DNA of 8,130 bases, taken from JBGSYN01 sp964412385 (GTDB lineage Bacteria; Pseudomonadota; Alphaproteobacteria; Geminicoccales; Geminicoccaceae). This document shows, one piece after another, positions 1-8,062 of the stretch. Where the stretch lies: assembly GCA_964412385.1 (NCBI GenBank), contig CAYPOV010000215.1:1-8130 (forward strand). Direction: 5' to 3'. Under the pieces are notes generated by a model. It saw nothing but the letters and a program-made list of their open reading frames with translations, was not told the origin of the DNA and ran no database searches. Each line of letters begins with the position of its first letter. The stretch's first letter is position 1. Made by a program: the position numbers and the translations under genes.

Positions 1-1920
1 ATCCTCTACGTGGTCGAATCGCGCGGCGAACCGAACCGCAAGATCCTCGCTTACCGGCGTGTTTGGGAGGACGAGGTCATCTTGTGCATCGTCAACCTCT
101 CGAGGCAGGCTCAGGCCGTCGAGCTCGATTTGAGAGACCATCGAGGCTTTGTCCCCATTGAATTGCTTGGCCATACACCCTTCCCACCGATTGGCGACCT
201 GCCCTATTTGCTAACCTTGCCCGCTTACGGCTTTTATTGGTTTGCTCTCGAAGAGGAGGCCGCTGTGCCGAGCTGGCATCTGGATATTCCGGAGCCACTT
301 CCGGAATTCGTCACACTCGTGACCGGACCGGGCTGGGATTGGGTGACAGCGGGACAAGGCAAACGCGATCTCGAAACGCAAGCTCTTCCGGGTTTCGCCC
401 ACAATCAACGTTGGTTTGCTGCAAAGGACGCCGGGATCAAATCGGTCACCGTCGATCAGGCGGAGCCGCTCGAAGCCGAGGGCGGAAGCTTGCTCCTGGC
501 CAAACTCAAAATCGAACTCCTCGACGGCAATGTGCAAGACTATCATCTCCCCCTCGAAGTCACTTGGGGCGAGGAGCATCTCGGCTTCGGCAGTGTCTAT
601 CTGCCTTTCACCGTCGCCAAGGTTCGACGCGGCCCCCGTGTCGGTGTCCTCTATGATGCGACTGCCGGCAGCACACTCGCCACACGCTTGTTATCCGCCA
701 TGCGCTCCAAGGCCATTGAGCGAAACCAGCACGCCACCCTCGAGTTCAATGCGGGCTCTTCCCTCACCGAGCTCGAGATTGACCGCGGGGCGGAAATCCG
801 GCGGCTGGGTGTCGAGCAATCGAACACTTCGCTCAGCATCGATCGCAAGGTCATTATCAAGATCTACCGGCGTCTCTCGAAGGGTATTCATCCGGAGATT
901 GAAGTCGGACAGTTTCTCACAGATGTCGCTGGCTATGCCAATACTCCGCCCTTTATGGGCTCGCTCATATGGCGGGACGACGATGGCAGCGAGACGGCAC
1001 TGGCATCCGCCTTCGGCTTTGTCATCAATCAGGGCGACGGGTGGAACTACACCCTCGAATTCCTTGACCGCGAAGTCGAAGCCGTGGCTCTCGCCCATGC
1101 GGCCGATAGCGATGAACACGATGCCGACGAGAAGACGGGGCTCGACTACTATTACGAGGTCGCTCATCAACTCGGCGTTCGCACCGGTGAAATGCATGTC
1201 GCGTTTTCATCGCCGACCGACCTCGCAGCCTTCAAAGCCGAGCCGATCACCGATACGGATCTCGAGCAATGGCAGCAGAGCGCCAGCCGTCAGGCTGACT
1301 TGGCATTTTCTGCGGTTGAACGGGCCAAACAAAACCTTTCGGATGAAACCCGAAGCCTTGCCGATACGTTATTGGTGCAACGAGCGGAGATCCAAGCTCT
1401 GATCGACGGAGCGAAGGGAATCGCAACGAACTTCATGAAAACGCGCGTTCACGGCGACTTTCATCTCGGCCAGGTCGTTGTTGCCAGGGGCGACTTCTAC
1501 ATGCTCGATTTCGAAGGCGAGCCCTCGCGTTCGCTGGAAGAGCGGCGCGCCAAGTCAAGCCCGGCAAAAGATGTCGCGGGCATGCTCCGCTCTTACGACT
1601 ATGCGGCCCATATGGCACTTCTGAGACTCGCCGAAACAGGCTCCGTCAACATGGATGACGTGCGCCCGATTGTTGACGAATGGCGCGGTCGAGCCCAGCA
1701 AGCGTTCTTCCAAGGCTATCGGGAAGCGGCGGCGGGTATCGCATCCTTGCCAAGTGACCCGATTCATGCGGACCGACTGCTTTCGTTGTTCTTGCTCGAG
1801 AAAGCGCTTTATGAAATTTGCTACGAGGCCGCCAATCGCCCAGACTGGCTGTCGATACCGCTTCAAGGGGTGCTTCGCCTTGTCGAAACCGCAAATGAAG
1901 GTCGAGGATATTTTCAATGA
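1..1920 (+). CDS. treS: Trehalose synthase / maltokinase fusion protein, 3' part (5' end outside window)
   Basis: The reading frame is open from the first base, so the gene begins upstream; 639 residues are visible. Residues 1-83 look like the C-terminal beta-sandwich of a GH13 trehalose synthase (NRKILAYRR, VNLSRQAQAVELDL, ending YGFYWFAL); its catalytic barrel is outside the window. After a linker of about 50 residues comes a maltokinase (Mak/Pep2) domain: QRWFAAKD at 136-143, VEQSNTSL at 271-278, the catalytic loop HGDFHLGQ from 484 with Asp486, and the metal-binding DFEGEP from Asp503. All key kinase residues are present. By family knowledge, TreS isomerises trehalose and maltose, and Mak makes maltose-1-phosphate with ATP for GlgE-type glucan synthesis in the cytoplasm. 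TreS-Mak fusions are known in many bacteria. The stop overlaps the glgB start by four bases, which implies one operon. Codon 4 is GTG but is not the real start, because family homology continues to the window edge. Confidence 0.93.
   Translation: MLYVVESRGEPNRKILAYRRVWEDEVILCIVNLSRQAQAVELDLRDHRGFVPIELLGHTPFPPIGDLPYLLTLPAYGFYWFALEEEAAVPSWHLDIPEPLPEFVTLVTGPGWDWVTAGQGKRDLETQALPGFAHNQRWFAAKDAGIKSVTVDQAEPLEAEGGSLLLAKLKIELLDGNVQDYHLPLEVTWGEEHLGFGSVYLPFTVAKVRRGPRVGVLYDATAGSTLATRLLSAMRSKAIERNQHATLEFNAGSSLTELEIDRGAEIRRLGVEQSNTSLSIDRKVIIKIYRRLSKGIHPEIEVGQFLTDVAGYANTPPFMGSLIWRDDDGSETALASAFGFVINQGDGWNYTLEFLDREVEAVALAHAADSDEHDADEKTGLDYYYEVAHQLGVRTGEMHVAFSSPTDLAAFKAEPITDTDLEQWQQSASRQADLAFSAVERAKQNLSDETRSLADTLLVQRAEIQALIDGAKGIATNFMKTRVHGDFHLGQVVVARGDFYMLDFEGEPSRSLEERRAKSSPAKDVAGMLRSYDYAAHMALLRLAETGSVNMDDVRPIVDEWRGRAQQAFFQGYREAAAGIASLPSDPIHADRLLSLFLLEKALYEICYEAANRPDWLSIPLQGVLRLVETANEGRGYFQ
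1904..1908 (+). promoter_or_regulatory. Shine-Dalgarno site of glgB
   Basis: GAGGA lies eight bases before the glgB ATG, inside the last codons of the preceding kinase gene. It is the only clear ribosome binding site at the three gene junctions here and supports the ATG at 1917 as the start. glgB may therefore be initiated independently as well as by coupling to upstream translation. Confidence 0.6.
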
Positions 1921-4097
1921 TCCAAAACCAAACACAAAACTCCCTGAGCCGCGAGAGCATTCAAGCGATCGTTGATGGCCGACATGGCGATCCATTCTCA
2001 ATTCTCGGCAATCACGATCGCGTCGTTCGTACCTTTCAACCGGGTGCCACCAACATTGCCGTACTGGATCAAGCCGGCAATAAACTCGCCGATCTTGAGC
2101 GAATTCATGACGCGGGCCTGTTCGAGGGAAACATTCCTTCACTCGATGTAACCACGCCTTATCGCCTGCGTGTCGATAATCGCGATGTTGACGATCCCTA
2201 TCGTTTTCCCCGCGTGTTCGGTGAGATGGACACTTACCTCTTCGCTGAAGGCAAGCATCTCAAGCTGTTTGAGCGTCTTGGCGCCCATCCGATGACCCTC
2301 GAAGGGGTCGAGGGGGTCAATTTTGCCGTCTGGGCACCCAATGCCTCGCGATGTAGCGTGGTCGGAGAATTCAATCAGTGGGACGGGCGTCGACATGTTA
2401 TGCGCAAGCTCGTCGAATGCGGCATCTTTGAGATCTTCATACCAGACGTTCCGAAAGGTGCGCACTATAAGTTCGAACTCCACGATGCCGCCGGCAACCT
2501 TCTGCCGCTAAAAGCCGATCCCTTCGCCTTTCGCGCTCAGCATCCACCGGAAACCGCGTCGGTCGTGCACGGTCTGGTGCAACATGATTGGCAGGATCAC
2601 GCATGGATGGCGGAACGTGCCAACGCCCATGCAACCAGCGCCCCGATGTCGATCTATGAGGTTCATCTAGGCTCGTGGATGCGCGTTCCTGAGGAAAACT
2701 CTCGCTATCTGTCCTACGCCGAACTTGCCGATAAACTGGTCCCCTATGTCAGAGACAATGGCTTCACTCATATCGAGCTGATGCCGATCCATGAATACCC
2801 GTTTGACGGATCGTGGGGTTATCAGCCGGTCGGCCTTTTTGCGCCGACCATTCGCTATGGCACGGCCGAAGAATTCGCAGCTTTCGTCGACCGGTGTCAT
2901 CAAAACGAAATCGGCGTGATCATCGATTGGGTGCCTGGCCATTTTCCGACCGATGCTCACGGGCTCGCCCGGTTTGACGGTACGGCACTCTACGAACATG
3001 CCGATCCGCGCCAAGGCTTCCATCAGGACTGGAACACTTATATCTACAATTACGGGCGCAACGAGGTCAGCAATTTTTTGATCGCCAACGCCGTCTTTTG
3101 GCTCGATCGGTTTCACATCGACGGGGTCAGGGTCGATGCCGTCGCCTCCATGCTCTATCTCAATTATAGCCGCGAACAGGGAGAATGGGTTCCTAATAAA
3201 TTCGGCGGCCATGAGAATCTCGAAGCGATCGAGTTTCTCAAGCGCTTCAATGAAGTCGCCTATGGGGAATACCCTGGCGTTGTGACAATAGCCGAGGAAT
3301 CGACGGCATGGCCTTCCGTCTCCCGCCCCACTTATCTCGGCGGGCTCGGCTTCGGCTATAAGTGGAACATGGGATGGATGCACGACACGCTCCGCTATAT
3401 CGGCAAGGAGCCGGTATTCCGCAAATTCCATCAGAATGATCTGACATTCGGGCTACTTTACGCATTTTCTGAGAACTTCGTCCTTCCCATTAGCCATGAC
3501 GAAGTGGTCCACGGCAAGGGCTCGCTGCTCGGCCGCATGCCCGGCGATGAATGGCAACGATTTGCCAATATGCGGGCCTATCTGGGCTTCATGTGGACGC
3601 ATCCGGGCAAGAAGCTGCTCTTCATGGGCTGCGAGATCGCCCAATATAGCGAATGGAACTACAATGAGAGTTTGCGTTGGGACCTTTTGGAGTATCCCAA
3701 TCACAGCGGCGTTCAGCGGCTGGTTCGTGATCTCAATTTCGTCTATCGGCACACACCCGCGCTCCATGCTCTGGACTGCGATGCTGCGGGCTTCGAGTGG
3801 ATCGACGCCAATGACAGCGAGCAGAGCGTGCTGAGCTTTCTGCGCAAAGACGCTGCCGGTGGGCACGCAGTCGTCGTTTGCAACATGACACCGATGGTCC
3901 GTAGCGGCTACCGCATCGGTGTCACCTTACCCGGACGCTATGAAGAATGTCTCAACACCGACGCCGACGTCTATCATGGCAGTGGTGTCAGCAATGGCCA
4001 GTCGGTTGAGGCGGAAGCCACACCCTGGCACGGCCGGCCCTATAGCCTGCTCTTAACCCTGCCGCCGCTCTCGACCTTGGTGCTGCGCACCGCATGA
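1917..4097 (+). CDS. glgB: 1,4-alpha-glucan (glycogen) branching enzyme GlgB
   Basis: Complete protein of 726 residues, almost the length of E. coli GlgB (728). The enzyme cuts alpha-1,4 chains and transfers them to alpha-1,6 positions, which makes branched glycogen in the cytoplasm. Domain order is typical of the long GlgB type: N1 module at about 12-105 (GRHGDPFSILGNH), CBM48 at about 125-215 (VNFAVWAPNA, VVGEFNQWDG), GH13_9 barrel at about 245-600, and a C-terminal beta domain to the end. Catalytic residues are all present: nucleophile Asp407 (GVRVDAVASML), acid/base Glu460 (IAEEST) and transition-state Asp528 (SHDEVVHGKGS), close to E. coli 405/458/526. GSWGYQP and the YSREQGEW segment are also family hallmarks. 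The ATG overlaps the upstream stop (ATGA) and has a GAGGA site eight bases before it; the N-terminal sequence aligns with the usual family start. In this operon it probably branches glucan made from maltose-1-phosphate by GlgE, since no glgA or glgC is visible. Confidence 0.98.
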   Translation: MIQNQTQNSLSRESIQAIVDGRHGDPFSILGNHDRVVRTFQPGATNIAVLDQAGNKLADLERIHDAGLFEGNIPSLDVTTPYRLRVDNRDVDDPYRFPRVFGEMDTYLFAEGKHLKLFERLGAHPMTLEGVEGVNFAVWAPNASRCSVVGEFNQWDGRRHVMRKLVECGIFEIFIPDVPKGAHYKFELHDAAGNLLPLKADPFAFRAQHPPETASVVHGLVQHDWQDHAWMAERANAHATSAPMSIYEVHLGSWMRVPEENSRYLSYAELADKLVPYVRDNGFTHIELMPIHEYPFDGSWGYQPVGLFAPTIRYGTAEEFAAFVDRCHQNEIGVIIDWVPGHFPTDAHGLARFDGTALYEHADPRQGFHQDWNTYIYNYGRNEVSNFLIANAVFWLDRFHIDGVRVDAVASMLYLNYSREQGEWVPNKFGGHENLEAIEFLKRFNEVAYGEYPGVVTIAEESTAWPSVSRPTYLGGLGFGYKWNMGWMHDTLRYIGKEPVFRKFHQNDLTFGLLYAFSENFVLPISHDEVVHGKGSLLGRMPGDEWQRFANMRAYLGFMWTHPGKKLLFMGCEIAQYSEWNYNESLRWDLLEYPNHSGVQRLVRDLNFVYRHTPALHALDCDAAGFEWIDANDSEQSVLSFLRKDAAGGHAVVVCNMTPMVRSGYRIGVTLPGRYEECLNTDADVYHGSGVSNGQSVEAEATPWHGRPYSLLLTLPPLSTLVLRTA

Positions 4098-7000
4098 GCC
4101 CGTCGCAGCTCAGGGTTTGGGCCGGCAATCCATTCCCACTGGGTTCAACCTTCGACGGTCGAGGCGTCAATTTTGCACTCTTCTCGGCCAATGCGACCAA
4201 GGTCGAGCTTTGTCTACTCGACCATCAAGGCCAGCGCGAGATTGAGCGGATACCCCTTCCGGAATACACCGACGAGGTTTACCACGGCTACTTTCCCGAC
4301 CTCGGGCCGGGCCAACTCTATGGTTATCGCGTGCATGGTCCTTATGATCCGAATCATGGCCATCGCTTCAATCCCAACAAATTTCTTCTCGATCCCTATT
4401 CACGCCAACTCGTCGGCACGATCCGATGGTCCAACGCCCATTACGGCTATCGCATCGGCAGTCCGCGGGAAGATCTTTCGTTCGATCGTCGTGATACCTT
4501 GCGCGGCATGCCATGCTCCATGGTCGTCGACGAAAGCTTTACCTGGGGGGCAGATACCCGACCGCTGACGCGGTGGGACGAGACCATCATCTATGAAGCT
4601 CACGTCAAAGGCCTGACGGAACGTCACCCCGAAGTTCCGCCTGCCCTTCAGGGCAGCTATGCCGGTGTGGCGCATCCTGCCGTCATCCGTCACCTCAAGG
4701 AGCTTGGTGTCACGGCCATCGAGCTTTTGCCGGTTCACGCTTTTCCCGACGATCGCTATCTTGTTGAAAAACGCCTTCGAAACTACTGGGGTTACAGCAC
4801 CCTAGGTTTCTTTTCACCAGAACCTCGTTACGCTGCAACCGATAACCCTGTCCGCGAATTCAAGACGATGGTTCGGCGCTTGCACGATGCGGGCCTCGAG
4901 GTGTTTCTCGATGTCGTCTATAACCACACGGCTGAAGGCAACCATCTAGGACCTACCTTGTCCTTCAAGGGTATCGACAATACGAGCTATTACAGGCTTG
5001 TTGGCGATAATCAGCGCTATTACGACGATGTGACCGGGACCGGCAACAGTCTCGATCTCACCCATCCGCGTGTTCTGCAAATGGTGCTGGACAGCCTGCG
5101 CTACTGGGCTGAAGTCATGCGGGTCGACGGATTTCGCTTCGATCTTGCTACCGTTCTGGGGCGCGAAAGCCACGGATGGGACCCTGGATCCGGCTTTTTC
5201 GATGCGATCCGACAAGATCCTGTGCTCTCAAGGGTCAAGCTCATCGCCGAGCCCTGGGATGTCGGGTTCGAAGGCTATCGTCTCGGTGGCCATGGGCCCG
5301 GCTGGGCCGAATGGAATGACCGTTACCGCGACACGACACGGGCTTTTTGGCGGGGCGACGAAAGCGTCACTGCAGAATTTGCCACGCGATTTCTGGCATC
5401 AGCCGATCTCTTCGCGCATCAAGGCCGGCGTCCTTGGGCAAGCGTTAACTTCATCACGGCCCATGACGGCTTCACGGCACACGACCTCGTTAGCTACAAT
5501 GACAAGCATAATGAAGCCAATCTCGAAGATAATCGAGACGGCCATAGTCATAATCTTTCATGGAATTGTGGTGCCGAAGGCGAAACCGATAACCCTAAAA
5601 TCATCGAACTTCGTGAACGGCAAAAGCGAAACCTTCTTGCCACGCTTTTGTTCTCACAAGGAGCACCAATGCTTCTCGCGGGCGATGAATTAGGCAACTC
5701 TCAAGGTGGCAACAACAATGCCTATTGCCAGGATAACGAAATTTCCTGGTTGAGGTGGGACGAGCTTCGAAGCGAAGACGAAGCGCTCATCGCATTCGTT
5801 CGCCAGCTCTGCGAGCTTCGAAGAGATCATCCGGTTTTCCGCCGCGCGCGCTTCATGCATGGCGAGGAACGCTCTTCCCATAACATCAAGGATGTCACCT
5901 GGCTGGCGAGTGAGGGCGGCGAGATGAACGACGCGCAATGGCACGAACCATTGCGAAGAACCATCGGCGTCATGCTTTGCGGCGATGCAGGACTGCATCG
6001 TCCTCCTGAGGGGCCGCCCGAGACCGATCAGACTTTCCTTATTCTTTTCAACGCTGCCCCTGAGGCCATGGGCTTTCGACTCCCGAGTCTTCCGGGCAAG
6101 ACCGGTTGGACGCGGGTGTTGGATACCATCGATCCGGCGCTTGGTGGTGAAGCCCGTGTCTGGGAGCCGGATGACGACTATCCGCTTGCCGCACGTTCGC
6201 TCGCTCTACTCGCTGCGACCGAGGAAATACCGATCAGGGACGAAGGCGAAACCAGCGTCCATGAGCTGCCGTTTGGTGCATCGCATCTTCCGGAAGGCGG
6301 CATCCATTTCAAGCTTTGGGCTCCCGATCTTGAAACGGTGGAGCTTGTCACAAGAGATGGTCAAGAGCAGACCGAATGGCCGATGGAACGGCTCGAAGGG
6401 GGCTGGTTCGAGCACGTCGCCAGGGAAGTTGGAACCGGCGCACGCTATGGCTTTAAGCTCAAGGATGGTCAGGTTGTCCCCGATCCCGCCTCACGCCAAC
6501 AAGACCAAGACGTTCATGGCCTTTCGGTTGTTACCGATCCGACAAGCTATCGATGGAAGCAGCCGGACTGGAGTGGCCGTCCTTGGCACGAAGCCATTCT
6601 TTACGAACTCCATATCGGCGCCTTCACCCAAGAGGGCACCTTCGATGCCGCCCGACACAAATTGGCGAGCCTCGCGGAAATCGGCATCACCGGCATCGAG
6701 ATCATGCCTCTTGCCGATGCCAAAGGTGAACGCAATTGGGGCTATGACGGTGTCCTGCCCTATGCTCCAGCGACTTCCTACGGCACGCCGAATGCACTCA
6801 AAGCACTGATCGACGAAGCCCATCGCCTGGGCATAATTGTCATTCTCGACGTCGTCTACAATCACTTTGGACCTGAGGGAAACTATCTAGGATCTTATGC
6901 TGCCAATTTCTTTCGCAACGATTTGAGCACACCCTGGGGCCCAGCCATCAACTTCCGCGAACGCCCTGTGCGGGATTTCGTCATCCAGAACGCCCTCTAT

Positions 7001-8062
7001 TGGCTCTCGGAATTTCGCTTCGACGGCCTTCGATTGGATGCCGTTCACGCAATCAAGGATGATAGCGAAACCCATCTGCTCGACGAGCTTTCCTCGACGG
7101 TTCACGAGATCTTCGATGGCGAAAGACTCATTCATCTGATCCTTGAGAACGAGGAGAATGACGCCGCACGCCTCGAAAGTGGATTCACCGCTCAGTGGAA
7201 CGACGATTTTCATCATGCCGTCCACGTAGTTTTGACCGGAGAGCACGAAGCCTACTATGCCGAATATGCGGCCAATCCAATGGAAGCGCTGGGCCGTTCC
7301 CTGGCCGAAGGCTTTTTCTTTCAAGGCCAGGCCATGGCTTATCGCGACGGTCGTGGACGTGGTACTGCGTCGGCCCATCTCCCTCCGACCCGCTTCGTCA
7401 ATTTCCTGCAAAATCATGACCAGATCGGCAACCGGGCGATGGGCGACCGCCTGACCTCTCTTGCCGACAGCGATGCAGTGCGTTGCGCTATCGGGATTTT
7501 GCTCCTGTCACCGCAAATCCCCATGCTCTTCATGGGTGAAGAATGGGCGACCCAAAAACCGTTCCGCTTCTTCACGTCATTCGGCGGTGAACTCGCCCAA
7601 GCCGTCCGCGACGGGCGGCGCCGCGAATTTGCCAAGTTCGAGGCGTTCTCAGATCCTGAAACACGGGAAAGCATCCCTGATCCCGAAATTTTACAGAGCT
7701 TTTTGGAATCGAAGCTGGATTGGGAAGAACGCGATCAACCGGACCATGCAGCCTTGCTGGAATCTGTCCGAGAACTGATCAACGTCCGGCGACGTCACAT
7801 CACACCGCTGCTTGCCCAAACCGGCGGCCTTGCCGGCAGTTTCGAGAAAATCGGCGATCGCGGGCTCCTCGTTTCCTGGCAGATGTCTGCGCAAAACAGG
7901 CTCTCCATGGTGGCGCAGCTCGACGAGGGCTCCGCTGTGGGCTTTGAGCGACCAGCGGGCGAATATCTTTGGTCGAGCCGCGATGACGTCATGGGGGATC
8001 TCGCGCGCGGTCAGATGCCCGCTTGGTCCACCGCCTACTTCCTGACCGGTGCCTCGGCGTGA
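4094..8062 (+). CDS. glgX-treZ: GlgX-TreZ fusion: glycogen debranching enzyme joined to malto-oligosyltrehalose trehalohydrolase
   Basis: One frame of 1322 residues holding two complete GH13 enzymes. Residues 1 to about 708 are GlgX/TreX-like: CBM48 (GVNFALFSANA, about 10-125), barrel with region I DVVYNH (273-278), nucleophile Asp350 (GFRFDLATVL), acid Glu386 (IAEPWD), Asp458 (TAHDGFT) and the GNSQGGNNNAYCQDN loop, then a C-terminal beta domain ending near SLALLAA. A short acidic linker (about 709-722) leads to TreZ: CBM48-like GIHFKLWAP (about 727-810), region I DVVYNH (919-924), nucleophile Asp982 (GLRLDAVHAI), probable acid Glu1018 (LILENEEND) and Asp1109 (QNHDQIGNRA). GlgX removes short alpha-1,6 branches; TreZ releases trehalose from maltooligosyl-trehalose made by TreY. 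Each half has normal family length, and no ATG, GTG or TTG codon occurs in frame between codons 676 and 749, so a separate TreZ start is unlikely. The ATG overlaps the glgB stop (ATGA); no good Shine-Dalgarno is visible, which suggests translational coupling. Confidence 0.95.
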   Translation: MSPSQLRVWAGNPFPLGSTFDGRGVNFALFSANATKVELCLLDHQGQREIERIPLPEYTDEVYHGYFPDLGPGQLYGYRVHGPYDPNHGHRFNPNKFLLDPYSRQLVGTIRWSNAHYGYRIGSPREDLSFDRRDTLRGMPCSMVVDESFTWGADTRPLTRWDETIIYEAHVKGLTERHPEVPPALQGSYAGVAHPAVIRHLKELGVTAIELLPVHAFPDDRYLVEKRLRNYWGYSTLGFFSPEPRYAATDNPVREFKTMVRRLHDAGLEVFLDVVYNHTAEGNHLGPTLSFKGIDNTSYYRLVGDNQRYYDDVTGTGNSLDLTHPRVLQMVLDSLRYWAEVMRVDGFRFDLATVLGRESHGWDPGSGFFDAIRQDPVLSRVKLIAEPWDVGFEGYRLGGHGPGWAEWNDRYRDTTRAFWRGDESVTAEFATRFLASADLFAHQGRRPWASVNFITAHDGFTAHDLVSYNDKHNEANLEDNRDGHSHNLSWNCGAEGETDNPKIIELRERQKRNLLATLLFSQGAPMLLAGDELGNSQGGNNNAYCQDNEISWLRWDELRSEDEALIAFVRQLCELRRDHPVFRRARFMHGEERSSHNIKDVTWLASEGGEMNDAQWHEPLRRTIGVMLCGDAGLHRPPEGPPETDQTFLILFNAAPEAMGFRLPSLPGKTGWTRVLDTIDPALGGEARVWEPDDDYPLAARSLALLAATEEIPIRDEGETSVHELPFGASHLPEGGIHFKLWAPDLETVELVTRDGQEQTEWPMERLEGGWFEHVAREVGTGARYGFKLKDGQVVPDPASRQQDQDVHGLSVVTDPTSYRWKQPDWSGRPWHEAILYELHIGAFTQEGTFDAARHKLASLAEIGITGIEIMPLADAKGERNWGYDGVLPYAPATSYGTPNALKALIDEAHRLGIIVILDVVYNHFGPEGNYLGSYAANFFRNDLSTPWGPAINFRERPVRDFVIQNALYWLSEFRFDGLRLDAVHAIKDDSETHLLDELSSTVHEIFDGERLIHLILENEENDAARLESGFTAQWNDDFHHAVHVVLTGEHEAYYAEYAANPMEALGRSLAEGFFFQGQAMAYRDGRGRGTASAHLPPTRFVNFLQNHDQIGNRAMGDRLTSLADSDAVRCAIGILLLSPQIPMLFMGEEWATQKPFRFFTSFGGELAQAVRDGRRREFAKFEAFSDPETRESIPDPEILQSFLESKLDWEERDQPDHAALLESVRELINVRRRHITPLLAQTGGLAGSFEKIGDRGLLVSWQMSAQNRLSMVAQLDEGSAVGFERPAGEYLWSSRDDVMGDLARGQMPAWSTAYFLTGASA

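Noticed and set aside
10..12. GTG at position 10 as the start of a free-standing maltokinase gene.
   Set aside because: The frame is open before it, and residues 1-83 match the C-terminal domain of trehalose synthase, so the gene continues upstream.
416..1402. A 328-codon open frame on the + strand in another frame inside the maltokinase gene.
   Set aside because: Its product is very rich in Ser, Arg and Pro with no recognisable motif, while the overlapping frame has clear maltokinase motifs. It is a shadow frame in GC-rich coding DNA.
2667..3431. A 254-codon open frame on the - strand opposite the GlgB catalytic barrel.
   Set aside because: The + strand encodes the catalytic residues of GlgB over the same stretch; the antisense product has no recognisable domain. 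Long antisense frames are common in high-GC genes.
2316..4176. The shared string GTCAATTTTGC at 2316-2326 and 4166-4176.
   Set aside because: Both copies encode the conserved VNFA of a CBM48 domain in GlgB and GlgX; homology and codon choice explain it.
5761..5823. A 12-base direct repeat, CGAGCTTCGAAG, at 5761-5772 and 5812-5823, each copy holding the palindrome CTTCGAAG.
   Set aside because: Both copies encode the same Glu-Leu-Arg type codons in GlgX and occur only twice; chance codon reuse is enough, with no sign of an operator or mobile element.
5070..6809. Two open frames of 207 and 274 codons in another + frame (5070-5693 and 5985-6809), the second spanning the GlgX/TreZ boundary, considered as evidence of a frameshift.
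   Set aside because: GlgX and TreZ homology continues unbroken in the main frame across the boundary, and these products are Ser/Arg-rich without motifs.
4910..6865. Similar DNA around DVVYNH in the GlgX and TreZ halves (about 4910-4955 and 6848-6895), considered as a recent internal duplication.
   Set aside because: The resemblance is limited to GH13 region I and its loop; the rest of the two halves differs as expected for distinct GH13 subfamilies.
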